Source: Virgibacillus senegalensis
Lineage (GTDB): Bacteria; Bacillota; Bacilli; Bacillales; Amphibacillaceae
DNA: 64,000 bases
Reading direction: 5' to 3'
Assembly (NCBI RefSeq): GCF_000821245.2
Contig: NZ_LN611423.1
Location: 493,475-557,474, forward strand
In this document: positions 47,115 to 56,639 of the stretch, piece by piece
How positions within the stretch are numbered: the stretch's first letter is position 1
Layout of the letters: each line of letters opens with the position of its first letter
Translations under genes and position numbers: made by a program
Notes under the pieces: model-generated
The model's database searches: none
Told to the model about the DNA's origin: nothing
The model's input: the letters and a program-made list of their open reading frames with translations, nothing else

Positions 47115-47540
47115 TTAGTCTTCGATAACGATTCCCATACTACGCGCAGTACCTTCGACCATGCGCATAGCCGCTTCCACGTTAGCAGCATTCAGATCAG
47201 GCATTTTGGTTTCCGCAATTTCTTTCACCTTGTCGCGCTTTACAGTCGCAACTTTATTACGGTTTGGTTCACCTGATGCAGTTTCGATCCCAGCTGCTTT
47301 CTTAAGAAGCACAGCAGCAGGCGGAGTTTTTGTGATAAATGTAAATGAACGGTCTTCAAATACCGTGATTTCTACTGGAATAATCATGCCAGCCTGGTCT
47401 TGCGTACGGGCATTGAATTCCTTACAAAATCCCATGATATTTACACCTGCTTGACCCAATGCCGGTCCAACTGGCGGTGCTGGGTTTGCCTTCCCTGCAG
47501 GGATTTGAAGTTTAACTACTTTAATTACTTTTTTAGCCAC
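47115..47540 (-). CDS. rplK: Ribosomal protein L11 (uL11)
   Basis: 141 residues from GTG at 47538-47540, eight bases after AAGGAGG; the longer frame to 47600 is the leader. Binds the GTPase-associated centre of 23S rRNA and is needed for stringent response by RelA. The N-terminal [16 protein letters not shown] is intact. Confidence 0.98.
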   Translation of the reverse strand: MAKKVIKVVKLQIPAGKANPAPPVGPALGQAGVNIMGFCKEFNARTQDQAGMIIPVEITVFEDRSFTFITKTPPAAVLLKKAAGIETASGEPNRNKVATVKRDKVKEIAETKMPDLNAANVEAAMRMVEGTARSMGIVIED

Positions 47541-47564
47541 GAGACACACCTCCTTAAAGTCCGT

Positions 47565-47598
47565 GATGTGGTAATAGGGTTTTGCCCTCCCACTCATC
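47565..47598 (-). ncRNA. L1-binding leader of rplK-rplA
   Basis: The rplK 5' UTR folds into a helix with an asymmetric loop (GATGAGTGGGAGGG with CCC...CCAC...ATC), which mimics the L1 site on 23S rRNA. L1 represses the L11-L1 operon through such a site in many bacteria. Confidence 0.6.
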
Positions 47599-47634
47599 AA
47601 ATATCTTTATACACCGGGCATAAAGAACATAAAA

Positions 47635-47663
47635 ATTCTAGCATCTTTGCGGACAAAATGCAA
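47635..47663 (-). promoter_or_regulatory. Promoter of rplK-rplA
   Basis: Minus strand TTGCAT (47658-47663), 17 bp, TAGAAT (47635-47640). Confidence 0.75.
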
Positions 47664-47811
47664 GGGTTTGTTTAAATACCTATTTCTTCCTCGCCCGCAA
47701 GTCCTTCCCCACCTTAATCCGGCGATTGGAAGCCGACTCTTATCCACCCGCTCAGAGCGTTCTTTGTCTCTTAACGGTACAGAGGATCTTATCTGCTGCA
47801 GATCAAGATTC

Positions 47812-48345
47812 TTATAGCTTTTCGATTTGGGAGAATTCCAGTTCTACCGGCGTTTCTCTACCGAACATGTTTACATGCACCTTGACTTTTTGCTTATCGA
47901 GATCAATATGCTCGATGGTGCCCGTGAAGTTTGTGAAAGGTCCATCTGTCACGCGGACGCTTTCTTTTTCTTCAAAGTCTATTTCGGTCACTTGTTCCTG
48001 CATACCCATCCGCTTCAGGATGAACTCCGCTTCTTCCGGCAAGAGAGGGATGGGTTTGGAGCCTGCGCCAGTTGAACCTACGAATCCAGTTACCCCCGGG
48101 GTATTGCGCACTACGTACCACGAATCATCTGTCATAATCATTTCAGCCAATACATAACCCGGAAATACTTTCTTTTTAGCTACCTTCTTTTTCCCGTTCT
48201 TAATTTCAGTTTCCTCGTCTTCCGGTACAAGCACACGAAAAATCTTGTCTTCCATGCCCATTGATTCCAAGCGTTTCTCCAGATTCGTTTTCACTTTGTT
48301 TTCGTAGCCAGAATAGGTGTGGACTACATACCAATTTTTTTCCAT
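47812..48345 (-). CDS. nusG: Transcription factor NusG
   Basis: 177 residues from MEKNWYVVHTYSGYE. NGN domain (1-110) and C-terminal KOW (VRVTDGPFTNFTGTIEHI). NusG is a pausing and elongation factor. The nearest strong Shine-Dalgarno, AAGGAG, is about 14 bases from the ATG, longer than usual. A terminator-like hairpin lies between secE and nusG. Confidence 0.97.
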   Translation of the reverse strand: MEKNWYVVHTYSGYENKVKTNLEKRLESMGMEDKIFRVLVPEDEETEIKNGKKKVAKKKVFPGYVLAEMIMTDDSWYVVRNTPGVTGFVGSTGAGSKPIPLLPEEAEFILKRMGMQEQVTEIDFEEKESVRVTDGPFTNFTGTIEHIDLDKQKVKVHVNMFGRETPVELEFSQIEKL

Positions 48346-48410
48346 GATTTCAGGACAATCTCCTTGCCCTTCCCTCCCTTTTTGAAATCTTATTATTTTT
48401 CCCAAATTAA

Positions 48411-48433
48411 AAAACCCGCAAATCACGGGTTTT
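48411..48433 (-). terminator. Terminator-like hairpin between secE and nusG
   Basis: 8-bp stem AAAACCCG/CGGGTTTT with a 7-base loop, followed by T-rich sequence on the minus strand. It would attenuate nusG relative to secE. Confidence 0.65.
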
Positions 48434-48480
48434 GCTGGTAAAAGTATGATTATCTATATTATAGCATAAACTACCAATCA

Positions 48481-48660
48481 TTATTCAAACAATAGATTAA
48501 GAATTTGGGTAATTCCCAAATCGATAACAGCAAAAAAGACTGCTACAAATGCAACGGTGCAAACGACCGTAATGGTATAGCTTGTCAATTCCCGGCCTTT
48601 TGGCCAGCTCACCTTTTTCATTTCCCTGGAAACATTTTTAAAGAATGTGATAAGTTTCAT
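48481..48660 (-). CDS. secE: Protein translocase subunit SecE
   Basis: 59 residues, one membrane helix: MKLITFFKNVSREMKKVSWP at the start, then a hydrophobic stretch to the C-terminus. Short single-helix SecE typical of Bacillus. It clamps SecY. Found by translating the gap between rpmG and nusG; the start follows GGGGGT. Confidence 0.96.
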   Translation of the reverse strand: MKLITFFKNVSREMKKVSWPKGRELTSYTITVVCTVAFVAVFFAVIDLGITQILNLLFE

Positions 48661-48699
48661 GCTTTACCCCCAAACTTAAGGCCTACAGACCGGCTTTGC

Positions 48700-48849
48700 T
48701 TATTTTGTTTCCCGATGCAGGGTATGAGCTCCACATCTTTTACAAAATTTACGAACCTCTAACCGTTCGGTATTCTCTGTTTTATTTTTATCTGTACTGT
48801 AGTTTCTGCTTAGGCAGTCAACACAGGCCAGCACTACTTTACGTTTCAT
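48700..48849 (-). CDS. rpmG: Ribosomal protein L33 (bL33), zinc type
   Basis: 49 residues; zinc ribbon from CVDC (9-12) and CKRC (36-39), so the C+ paralogue. First gene of rpmG-secE(-nusG), with a strong promoter upstream. Found by translating the gap between sigH and secE. Confidence 0.96.
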   Translation of the reverse strand: MKRKVVLACVDCLSRNYSTDKNKTENTERLEVRKFCKRCGAHTLHRETK

Positions 48850-48883
48850 TGTCTCACCCCGTTTCAGGGTTTTTTACCATACC

Positions 48884-48912
48884 AATGTAGCACGGTAACA
48901 AAAGCCTGTCAA
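48884..48912 (-). promoter_or_regulatory. Promoter of rpmG-secE-nusG
   Basis: Minus strand TTGACA (48907-48912), 17 bp, TACATT (48884-48889), just after the sigH stop. Confidence 0.75.
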
Positions 48913-48920
48913 CGTTACCC

Positions 48921-49577
48921 TTATAAACTCAACTCACTGATTTCCAGGTAACGCTCCAGTTTACGCTTCACCCTCTGAAGTGCATTATCGATCGATTTCA
49001 CATGCCGTTTCAACTCCACGGAAATCTCTTGATAAGACCGGCCATCCAGATACAGACTAAGGACTTGTTGCTCCAATTCGCTTAACAATTCTGACATTTT
49101 ATATTCCATGTCGCCGAATTTCTCGCGATTTATAATGAGCTCTTGCGGGTCGACAGCCTTCGATCCGGCAATTACATCCATGAGTGTCCTGTCCGATTCT
49201 TCATCATAAATAGGCTTGTCCAACGAAACATAGGAATTTAACGGGATGTGCTTCTGCCTGGTGGCTGTTTTGATTGCGGTGATAATTTGACGCGTTATGC
49301 ACAATTCAGCAAAAGCTTTAAAAGAAGACAGCTTGTCCCCTTTGTAGTCCCGTATCGCCTTATATAGACCAATCATGCCTTCCTGTACAATATCCTCCCG
49401 ATCCGCTCCAATCAGAAAATAGGTACGGGCTTTTGCCCTTACAAAGTTTCTATACTTCGTAATCAAATAGTCCAAGGCATAGGTTTGGCCATGATGAACC
49501 AACTCAATCAGCTCATCATCTTCAAGATTCTCATAGCCTAGTTCCTGATCGTCTGTCTCCGTATGCGTGATGGTCAC
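48921..49577 (-). CDS. sigH: Sporulation sigma factor SigH
   Basis: 218 residues from GTG at 49575-49577, eight bases after GGGGGG, equal to B. subtilis SigH; the longer frame is unsupported. Sigma-70 family: region 2 (ALDYLITKYRNFVRAKAR, GADREDIVQEGMIGLYKAI) and region 4 helix-turn-helix (RSYQEISVELKRHVKSIDNA). It directs early stationary-phase, competence and sporulation genes. Confidence 0.98.
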   Translation of the reverse strand: MTITHTETDDQELGYENLEDDELIELVHHGQTYALDYLITKYRNFVRAKARTYFLIGADREDIVQEGMIGLYKAIRDYKGDKLSSFKAFAELCITRQIITAIKTATRQKHIPLNSYVSLDKPIYDEESDRTLMDVIAGSKAVDPQELIINREKFGDMEYKMSELLSELEQQVLSLYLDGRSYQEISVELKRHVKSIDNALQRVKRKLERYLEISELSL

Positions 49578-49617
49578 CCAGGATTCCCCCCGACTATACT
49601 GCCGTGAATATAGCAAT

Positions 49618-49647
49618 ATTATACAGTAAGCGTTTCACCGCCGTCAA
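49618..49647 (-). promoter_or_regulatory. Promoter of sigH
   Basis: Minus strand TTGACG (49642-49647), 18 bp, TATAAT (49618-49623). In B. subtilis this promoter is sigma-A-dependent and repressed by AbrB. Confidence 0.7.
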
Positions 49648-49660
49648 TAACAGCTGTCGA

Positions 49661-50170
49661 CTAATGTCCGCCTCTTCGCCATTTTTCGAAAACCTCGAGT
49701 ATTTCTTTTTTTATGGGAATCTTGGAGGCGTTTTGGATATTTCGATAGGATTGTAAATCTTCCTCTATTTCTTTTTCTATGTTCTGCATCTCGATATATA
49801 ACTCGCGCGCGGACTTTCGAAGTGCTCCCTGTGCGAAGATTGTCCGTTGTTCTGTGAAATCCGACGTAGCGACATATACTTGCGTTTTTACATTTTTCAG
49901 CTGCTTGATCAATCTCTCGATACATTCATCCGCCGTCTCTTTTTCTTTCGTGAAAATGACTTCCACTTTAAAATCCTGCTGCTTTTTTTCCAAACCCCGG
50001 ACATAATATGCATCAAAAACAATGATTACCCGTATGCCTTTATACGCCTGGTATTCCGCCATTTTGGCAATTAAAAGATCACGGGCCTGAGCCAGGTCAT
50101 GATCTTTCAATTTTTTTAATTCATCCCAGGCACCAATGATGTTGTAACCGTCTACCACTAATACAACCAT
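49661..50170 (-). CDS. rae1: Rae1, ribosome-associated endoribonuclease
   Basis: 169 residues, NYN/PIN-like nuclease (DGYNIIGAW at 7-15, VIIVFDAYYV, VATSDFTEQ). B. subtilis Rae1 (YacP) enters the ribosomal A site and cuts certain mRNAs in a translation-dependent way. Two bases separate it from rlmB upstream. Confidence 0.94.
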   Translation of the reverse strand: MVVLVVDGYNIIGAWDELKKLKDHDLAQARDLLIAKMAEYQAYKGIRVIIVFDAYYVRGLEKKQQDFKVEVIFTKEKETADECIERLIKQLKNVKTQVYVATSDFTEQRTIFAQGALRKSARELYIEMQNIEKEIEEDLQSYRNIQNASKIPIKKEILEVFEKWRRGGH

Positions 50171-50172
50171 CG

Positions 50173-50919
50173 CTATTCACCAAGCGGATTCCGCTTTCTA
50201 AAGACTTCATACATGAGCAGCCCTGCTGCAACAGATGCATTTAACGAGGAAACCTTCCCTTTCATCGCCAGTCTTACTGTCCAATCGCATTTTTCCTTCA
50301 CCAGCCTGCTCATTCCCTTGCCTTCATTGCCGATAACAAGAGCAAGCGGCATATCGGCCGACAGTTCACGGTAATCCTCTGAGCCATCTGCAGCGGTACC
50401 GACCACCCATACGTTTCGTTCCTTTAGTTCGTCGATCGTAGCAGCAATATTGGTCACACGCGCAACCGGGATATATTCAATCGCACCCGCCGATGTTTTG
50501 GCGACCACTGCTGTCAAACCTACGGATCGCCGTTTTGGAATGATCACACCATGAACACCGACCGCATCAGCCGTACGGAGGATTGATCCTAAATTATGCG
50601 GATCCTCGATTTCATCCAAAACCATAAAGAAAGGCGGCTCGTCCTTTTGTTCGGCAGCTTCAAACAAATCCTCCAACGTACTATATTCATAAGCGGCGAC
50701 AGCTGCAGCCACCCCCTGATGATTCCCTTCAACCAGCTGGTCTATCTTGCGCTTAGGCACTTGCTGTACTGTCACACCATTCTCTTTAGCCAGGGACTGA
50801 ATTTTATGGAATGCTTGTCTTTGCAGCTGGTCTGAAAGTAACACTTTATTGATCGACCGTCCGGATTTCAATGCTTCCGTTACCGGGTTTTTCCCAATGA
50901 TCCATTCATCTGCCATCAT
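50173..50919 (-). CDS. rlmB: 23S rRNA 2'-O-methyltransferase RlmB family
   Basis: 248 residues, SpoU/TrmH (SPOUT) fold: N-terminal substrate-binding domain (1-75), knot motifs DPHNLGSILRTADAVG, VIGNEGKGM and SSLNASVAAG. E. coli RlmB methylates G2251; the B. subtilis protein is YacO. It sits 3 bp after mrnC. Confidence 0.94.
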   Translation of the reverse strand: MMADEWIIGKNPVTEALKSGRSINKVLLSDQLQRQAFHKIQSLAKENGVTVQQVPKRKIDQLVEGNHQGVAAAVAAYEYSTLEDLFEAAEQKDEPPFFMVLDEIEDPHNLGSILRTADAVGVHGVIIPKRRSVGLTAVVAKTSAGAIEYIPVARVTNIAATIDELKERNVWVVGTAADGSEDYRELSADMPLALVIGNEGKGMSRLVKEKCDWTVRLAMKGKVSSLNASVAAGLLMYEVFRKRNPLGE

Positions 50920-50922
50920 TGA

Positions 50923-51321
50923 TCAACTCCTTTCCTCCACAAATGTTATGGCTGCGTTCACTAATTGTTCCAGCCTTTCCTTCTTTCCACCCAGATACAA
51001 ATATCCCAACAACGCTTCAAAAGCCGTGCTGTATCGATAGGTTTGGACATCCGTATTTTTAGGGACCGTTCCGGATTTGGCATTCCTCCCCCTCCGGACA
51101 ACTCCCTCTTCCTCAGCGGACAATCGTTCATTCTCCAGCCAGTCAATAATCACTTTTGCCTGTGATTTAGCAGAGACGAACGCTACTGCAGCCTTGTGCA
51201 GCTGGTCCGGTTTGACGTTTCCTTTGCCGATTAGGTGATGCCGAACATAAATCTCATAAACGGCATCACCCATGTACGCCAGTGTCAGGCTCTTCATTTG
51301 CTTCACATCAGATACAGTCAT
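50923..51321 (-). CDS. mrnC: Mini-ribonuclease III
   Basis: 132 residues: an RNase III catalytic domain without the dsRNA-binding domain ([18 protein letters not shown] and [13 protein letters not shown]). It matures the ends of 23S rRNA. Two bases after cysS stop, coupled. Confidence 0.97.
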   Translation of the reverse strand: MTVSDVKQMKSLTLAYMGDAVYEIYVRHHLIGKGNVKPDQLHKAAVAFVSAKSQAKVIIDWLENERLSAEEEGVVRRGRNAKSGTVPKNTDVQTYRYSTAFEALLGYLYLGGKKERLEQLVNAAITFVEERS

Positions 51322-51322
51322 G

Positions 51323-52723
51323 TCAGCCCCGCTTCCACCGCGTTCCCTGCGGTGTGTCCTCTAGAATGATTCCCTGTTCTTTCAAATCGTCACGAATTTG
51401 GTCCGCTAGCACGAAATCCCGGTTTTTTCTTGCATCGTTCCTTTGTGTAATCATTGCTTCCACTTCTTCGTCCAGCAATTCTTCTTCCTGTTTTAACTGA
51501 ATCCCAAGAACCGCTGTCTGTTGTTCCAACAAATCCATCAGTTTTTCGATGACCCGTTCCGAGGTATGGCTTGACTGTAAGTAGACATTGGCATCTTTCG
51601 CTATGTCAAACAGGACAGCTATCGCATTGGCCGTATTGAAGTCGTCGTCCATCTCTGCAACAAATCTTTCTTGATAGGTCTCCACTTTTTCCAGCCATTT
51701 ATCCTCGTTTTCATCAAGATTCGTGCTCGACTGCTTGCGATGCTCGAGATTCAAGTAAGCATTTTTGATTCGGTCCAAACTATTTTTCGCACTTTCCAGC
51801 AATCCTTCGCTGAAATTGATCGGGTGACGGTAATGGACACTAAGCATGAAGAATCGTACTACCTGAGGATCATGCTGTTCAATCAAATCATGAGCCAGTA
51901 CAAAGTTTCCGAGTGACTTGGACATTTTTTCGTTATCTATATTGATATAACCATTGTGCATCCAATAGTTGGCAAACTGTTGATCATTGCCAGCTTCTGA
52001 TTGGGCAATTTCGTTCTCATGATGAGGAAAAGCCAAATCCTGGCCACCAGCATGAATATCGATTGTATCCCCAAGGTATTTTTTGGCCATGGCCGAGCAC
52101 TCGATGTGCCATCCAGGACGTCCTTTCCCCCATGGAGAATCCCAAGAGATTTCATCTGGTTTTGCCTGTTTCCACAAAGCGAAATCAAGCGGATCGTCTT
52201 TTTTCTCCCCTACCTGGATTCTTGCTCCAGATCGAAGTTCATCTATCGACTGATGAGAAAGCTTACCGTAATTGTCAAAGGAGCGGGTGCGGAAATAAAC
52301 GTCCCCTTCCGCTTCGTATGCATGCCCTTTCTCTATCAGCAGGGAAATAAAGTCGATGATTTCCCCCATGCTTTCCGTTACACGAGGATGATGATCGGCT
52401 TGTTTTACCCCTAGAGCTCCGACATCTTCTTTATAGGCGTTGATAAACCGCTGAGATATTTCTGGTACTTCTTCCCCCAGCTCCTTTGCCGCTTTAATTA
52501 TTTTGTCGTCGACATCTGTGAAATTTAATACGTAGTTGACCTCGTATCCTCGATATTCCAAGTATCTTCTCACCGTATCGAAGACGATTGCAGGACGTGC
52601 GTTTCCTATATGAATATAGTTATAGACAGTTGGACCGCAGACATACATTTTGACTTTTCCTTCTTCAATGGTTTCAAAAGGTTCCTTCTGCCTGGTCAAT
52701 GTATTATATAGTTGTATCGTCAT
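51323..52723 (-). CDS. cysS: Cysteinyl-tRNA synthetase
   Basis: 466 residues, class I: HIGN at 38-41, KMSKS near 268, zinc ligands Cys29, the Cys in WHIECSAM, and His/Glu in [13 protein letters not shown]. Overlaps cysE by 20 bp; both are under the cysteine T-box. Confidence 0.99.
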   Translation of the reverse strand: MTIQLYNTLTRQKEPFETIEEGKVKMYVCGPTVYNYIHIGNARPAIVFDTVRRYLEYRGYEVNYVLNFTDVDDKIIKAAKELGEEVPEISQRFINAYKEDVGALGVKQADHHPRVTESMGEIIDFISLLIEKGHAYEAEGDVYFRTRSFDNYGKLSHQSIDELRSGARIQVGEKKDDPLDFALWKQAKPDEISWDSPWGKGRPGWHIECSAMAKKYLGDTIDIHAGGQDLAFPHHENEIAQSEAGNDQQFANYWMHNGYINIDNEKMSKSLGNFVLAHDLIEQHDPQVVRFFMLSVHYRHPINFSEGLLESAKNSLDRIKNAYLNLEHRKQSSTNLDENEDKWLEKVETYQERFVAEMDDDFNTANAIAVLFDIAKDANVYLQSSHTSERVIEKLMDLLEQQTAVLGIQLKQEEELLDEEVEAMITQRNDARKNRDFVLADQIRDDLKEQGIILEDTPQGTRWKRG

Positions 52724-53372
52724 GGCTTTTCACTCCTTTTACCTCATTCAATTCTTTCCGCAAAGACTCTATTTCCGCTTCCATTTCTTTCAACACTTCT
52801 GAAACAGGATCAGGCAACTTATGATGGTCGAGGTCTTTTCTCACTCGTTCCCCGTTTTGAATCACCACACGCCCTGGTATTCCAACGACCGTCGAATGGT
52901 CAGGCACATCATGGAGGACAACGGAACCTGCCCCCACTTTCGAACTCTCGCCAATAACAATTGAACCGAGCACCTTCGCCCCCGTTGCGATAAGAGCATT
53001 ATTCTTTATCGTCGGGTGTCTTTTCCCTTTTTCTTTTCCGGTTCCACCCAAGGTGACTCCCTGGAAGATCGTAACATTATCTCCAATTTCACATGTTTCC
53101 CCAATCACTACGCCCATCCCGTGGTCAATAAAAAATCTTCTTCCTATTTTTGCCCCAGGATGAATTTCAATCCCTGTCAAGAAACGGCTGAACTGTGAAA
53201 TTACCCGGGCAATAAAATAAAACTTCTTGTTATAAAAAGCGTGGGCAACCCGATGTGCCCAGATGGCATGCAACCCGGAATAGGTTAAAATCACTTCGAA
53301 ATAGGTACGGGCAGCCGGGTCCTGATCAAATACGACAAGTATGTCTTCTTTCAGCATTCTGAAAAAACCCAC
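52704..53372 (-). CDS. cysE: Serine O-acetyltransferase
   Basis: 222 residues from GTG at 53370-53372, ten bases after GGGAG; a farther ATG lies before that site. Makes O-acetylserine for cysteine synthesis. N-terminal helical domain, then hexapeptide repeats with [16 protein letters not shown] and [16 protein letters not shown]. Overlaps cysS. Confidence 0.97.
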   Translation of the reverse strand: MGFFRMLKEDILVVFDQDPAARTYFEVILTYSGLHAIWAHRVAHAFYNKKFYFIARVISQFSRFLTGIEIHPGAKIGRRFFIDHGMGVVIGETCEIGDNVTIFQGVTLGGTGKEKGKRHPTIKNNALIATGAKVLGSIVIGESSKVGAGSVVLHDVPDHSTVVGIPGRVVIQNGERVRKDLDHHKLPDPVSEVLKEMEAEIESLRKELNEVKGVKSHDDTTI

Positions 53373-53451
53373 GTAAGACTGTCTCCCTTCCATGTTGAAT
53401 CATTTGTCTCCTGTATCCAAACACTTTCCCGCCACAAGGATTTTTAATAAT

Positions 53452-53490
53452 AAAAAAGCGTCTCTGTGTCTAAATACACAGAGACGCTTT
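53452..53490 (-). terminator. T-box terminator before cysE
   Basis: Perfect 15-bp stem (53455-53469 with 53476-53490) followed by T6 on the minus strand. It competes with the antiterminator that contains the T-box sequence. Confidence 0.9.
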
Positions 53491-53692
53491 AGCGCGGTTC
53501 CACTCTGTTTGGGAAAGAAATTCCCCAACTCAAGTTCCTGGTTAACGGCAGGCGCCCGCCCTTACCTACTTGTTTCAATAAGGGACTCAGAGGTGCATTT
53601 CAATAGCGGAAGCTTAAAATCACTTTCAGCCGGTGGTGATTCTCTCTTTCTAAGCCTGTCGCTATTTACTTCTCCTCTTTAACGTTCAAATT
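53491..53692 (-). ncRNA. T-box riboswitch, cysteine specific
   Basis: 5' UTR of cysE-cysS. The T-box sequence AGTGGAACCGCG is at 53492-53504. Stem I forms from AGAGG/CCTCT and AATAGCG/CGCTATT; the internal loop between them carries GAAATGCA with specifier UGC (53595-53597), a cysteine codon. Uncharged tRNA-Cys would stabilise the antiterminator and switch on cysE and cysS. Confidence 0.92.
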
Positions 53693-53701
53693 TGTAGTAT
53701 T

Positions 53702-53730
53702 ACTATATTACAAAACGTTGGAAATGTGAA
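53702..53730 (-). promoter_or_regulatory. Promoter of the T-box cysE-cysS unit
   Basis: Minus strand TTCACA (53725-53730), 17 bp, TATAGT (53702-53707), directly after the gltX stop. Confidence 0.65.
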
Positions 53731-53734
53731 GCTT

Positions 53735-55204
53735 TTACTCACTAATTTGATCAATGGCAGAACGCAACCTTGCCAGCACGGTGCCCTTGCCTAACAAATG
53801 AATAGAATTAGGCAATTCTGGTCCGTGAACCTGGCCAGTTGTCGCCACACGAATTGGCATGAACAATTTTTTGCCTTTTTGTTTTGTTTCTTTTTGGGTT
53901 GCTTTTATTTGTGCTTTGATGGCTTCCGGCGTAAATTCCTCACTTGCTTCAAGCATCCCGGCGAAAACGGAAAGGACCTCCGGAACCTGTTCCTCGCGAA
54001 GAACCTCGAGCGCCTCTTCGCCGTATTGGATATCCTCCCGGAAAAACAGTTCCGTCAATTCTACGATTTCCGCCCCATAATTTAGCTGGTCTTTGTATAG
54101 CCCGATCAGCTCCAGCGCCCAGTCTTCCTGCTCTTTACCCATGTTTTCCGGCAGTCTTTCTGCCTGAATAAGATGTGGCAAGGTCAACTTCACGACATGA
54201 TCGAAATCAGCCGCTTTGATATACTGGTTATTCATCCACTTCAATTTTTGCGGATCAAAGATTGCCGGCGAAGTGGACAATCGCTCCGGATCAAAAATTT
54301 CGATGAACTGCTCTTGATTAAACAGCTCTTCTTCTCCTACCGGCGACCATCCCAGAAGCGCGATAAAGTTAAAGAGAGCCTCCGGCAGGTAGCCGAGATT
54401 TTTGTACTGTTCAATAAACTGAAGAATATGTTCATCCCGCTTGCTCAGTTTCTTGCGGTTTTCATTCAAAATCAGTGTCATATGGCCGAATTTTGGCGGT
54501 TCCCAATTAAACGCATCATAAATCATCATTTGTTTTGGCGTATTGGAAATGTGCTCTTCGCCACGCAGTACATGGGAAATTTTCATTAAGTGATCATCGA
54601 TTGCCACAGCGAAATTATAAGTAGGAATTCCGTTTTTCTTGACGATTACCCAATCCCCAAAATCACTGGAATCAAAGGAAATGTCACCGCGGACGATATC
54701 GTTAAATTGATACGTAACATCCTTCGGCACCCGGAAACGAATACTTGGCTGGCGGCCTTCCGCTTCAAATTGCTGGATTTCTTCCTCAGAAAGATTACTG
54801 TGCGCTCCGGAGTATTTCGGCACCTGTCCTTTAGCACGCTGTTCTTCACGCTCTTGTTCCAGCTCTTCAGCGGTCATATAACATTTGTAGGCAAGTCCTC
54901 TTTCCAGCAGTTCATCCACATACTTTTGATACAAATCAAGCCGTTCTGTCTGCCGGTAAGGACCGTATTCACCGCCAATATCGGCACCTTCGTCCCATTC
55001 AATCCCGAGCCATTTCAAGTAATTAAGCTGGCTTTCCTCGCCGCCCGCTACATTTCTTTTTTCATCTGTGTCTTCCGTGCGGATAATGAATTTACCGCCT
55101 AGGTGGCGGGCATATAAATAGTTAAATAATGCTGTACGGGCATTTCCTATATGCAAATGTCCGGTTGGGCTGGGCGCATAGCGCACCCTCACTTCGTTCG
55201 TCAT
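53735..55204 (-). CDS. gltX: Glutamyl-tRNA synthetase
   Basis: 489 residues, class I: HIGNAR (18-23) and KLSKRDE near 253. In Bacillus this enzyme also charges tRNA-Gln with Glu for the GatCAB route. Between ispF and cysE. Confidence 0.98.
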   Translation of the reverse strand: MTNEVRVRYAPSPTGHLHIGNARTALFNYLYARHLGGKFIIRTEDTDEKRNVAGGEESQLNYLKWLGIEWDEGADIGGEYGPYRQTERLDLYQKYVDELLERGLAYKCYMTAEELEQEREEQRAKGQVPKYSGAHSNLSEEEIQQFEAEGRQPSIRFRVPKDVTYQFNDIVRGDISFDSSDFGDWVIVKKNGIPTYNFAVAIDDHLMKISHVLRGEEHISNTPKQMMIYDAFNWEPPKFGHMTLILNENRKKLSKRDEHILQFIEQYKNLGYLPEALFNFIALLGWSPVGEEELFNQEQFIEIFDPERLSTSPAIFDPQKLKWMNNQYIKAADFDHVVKLTLPHLIQAERLPENMGKEQEDWALELIGLYKDQLNYGAEIVELTELFFREDIQYGEEALEVLREEQVPEVLSVFAGMLEASEEFTPEAIKAQIKATQKETKQKGKKLFMPIRVATTGQVHGPELPNSIHLLGKGTVLARLRSAIDQISE

Positions 55205-55294
55205 CTTGCCGAACTCCTTCCTATTGTTGACTACTCTATTTTCATTCTGCTAATAGCGTGTTCAATTCTGTACCCATTCTATCACTAATGTCGA

Positions 55295-55777
55295 TTATTG
55301 TTGATCATTATGCAATAAAACAACCGCCTGCGCAGCAATACCTTCTTTTCTCCCCGGGAATCCCAGTTTTTCCGTGGTTGTCGCCTTGACATTCACTTGC
55401 ATCACATCGACATCAAGGATACGACAAATATTAGTTCTGATTTCATCTATATAAGGCGCCATTTTAGGAGCCTGGGCAATGACAGTGCAATCAAGGTTAC
55501 CCAGCTTGTATCCCTTTTCCTTAACCAATTGCCACACGTGAATCAGGAGACGCTCCGAATCAGCATCTTTAAATGCTGGATCTGTATCTGGAAAATGCTT
55601 GCCGATATCTCCTTCACCAATGGCTCCCAGGCATGCATCAGCAATGGTGTGCAGCAGGACATCCGCATCCGAATGACCCAGAAGTCCTTTCTCATACGGA
55701 ATATCCACTCCCCCGATAATGCAAGGACGACCTTCGGCAAATTGATGGACGTCGAAACCTTGTCCTATACGGAACAT
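55295..55777 (-). CDS. ispF: 2-C-methyl-D-erythritol 2,4-cyclodiphosphate synthase
   Basis: 160 residues from the second ATG (55775-55777), nine bases after AAGGGG and matching the family start [15 protein letters not shown] isoprenoid pathway. Metal ligands Asp9, His11 and the HSDADVLLH His; [10 protein letters not shown] present. Confidence 0.97.
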   Translation of the reverse strand: MFRIGQGFDVHQFAEGRPCIIGGVDIPYEKGLLGHSDADVLLHTIADACLGAIGEGDIGKHFPDTDPAFKDADSERLLIHVWQLVKEKGYKLGNLDCTVIAQAPKMAPYIDEIRTNICRILDVDVMQVNVKATTTEKLGFPGRKEGIAAQAVVLLHNDQQ

Positions 55778-55807
55778 GACCATTATCCCCTTTACTAGTT
55801 AGTAAGC

Positions 55808-56485
55808 TTACTTCCCAAAAAAAGCTTGAGCTTTCCTCAAGTCTTCCGGTGTTGTGATTTTAATATTATGATAGCTTCCCTGTACGATTTCAACTTCATG
55901 ACCAAAATGCTCTGCTAATGAAGCGTCATCTGTTCCCAGAATCCCTTGCTCAGCCGCCTGCTGATGAATCTGGTAAATCAGATCGAAATCGAAGCTTTGC
56001 GGGGTTTGCGCCGCCCAAAGTGTTTTTCTGTCCAGTGTCTGCAACCGGCCATCGATCACTTGCTTAATCGTATCGGTAACTGGAACGGCCAGCAAGGCTG
56101 CCCCGTTTTTTGCCGTTGTTTCGGCCAATGCATGGAGATGTTCGGTAGACACGAAGGGCCGGGCGCCGTCATGAATAAACACCATGCCATTATACCCTTT
56201 CATGCTTTCCAATCCGGCAAACACACTTTCCTGTCGTTCTTCTCCGCCCCTAACAAGGCGAATATCCTTCTGAGTGAAGAACGGCTCAAGCAGCTCCCTC
56301 ATCCGTTCTTCTTCCTTTGGATTTACTACCAAAGTAATTGCTGTACACCAGCTGTCCTGCAGAAACACATGGAGCGTGTGGAGTATCAGCGGCTTTCCAT
56401 TTATGTTAATAAACTGTTTGTTTTCCCCGGCCTTCATCCGTTTCCCTCGGCCTGCCGCCAGTATGATAGCCTGATAACCCCTCAT
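55808..56485 (-). CDS. ispD: 2-C-methyl-D-erythritol 4-phosphate cytidylyltransferase
   Basis: 225 residues. CTP-dependent MEP-pathway step before IspE; IspF is encoded next. Nucleotide loop ILAAGRGKRM (8-17), HDGARPFVS and ITTPEDL present. 30 bp upstream of ispF. Confidence 0.96.
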   Translation of the reverse strand: MRGYQAIILAAGRGKRMKAGENKQFININGKPLILHTLHVFLQDSWCTAITLVVNPKEEERMRELLEPFFTQKDIRLVRGGEERQESVFAGLESMKGYNGMVFIHDGARPFVSTEHLHALAETTAKNGAALLAVPVTDTIKQVIDGRLQTLDRKTLWAAQTPQSFDFDLIYQIHQQAAEQGILGTDDASLAEHFGHEVEIVQGSYHNIKITTPEDLRKAQAFFGK

Positions 56486-56580
56486 TGTTTTACCATCCTA
56501 ATTTTAATATCTGGAATACTCCTATTAAAAGACACATTTTTGTTTATATGTATGGCTTCCATGATGAAGCGCCCTCTAAT

Positions 56581-56616
56581 AACAAAAGCGATAACAGAAC
56601 TGTTATCACTTTTGTT
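56581..56616. terminator. Terminator between yacL and ispD
   Basis: Nearly perfect 15-bp stem (56582-56596 with 56601-56615, one wobble), four-base loop, with T-rich flanks; it lies 24 bp past the yacL stop on the minus strand. Confidence 0.7.
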
Positions 56617-56639
56617 TTCCTCTATAAGTTATACCTTTT

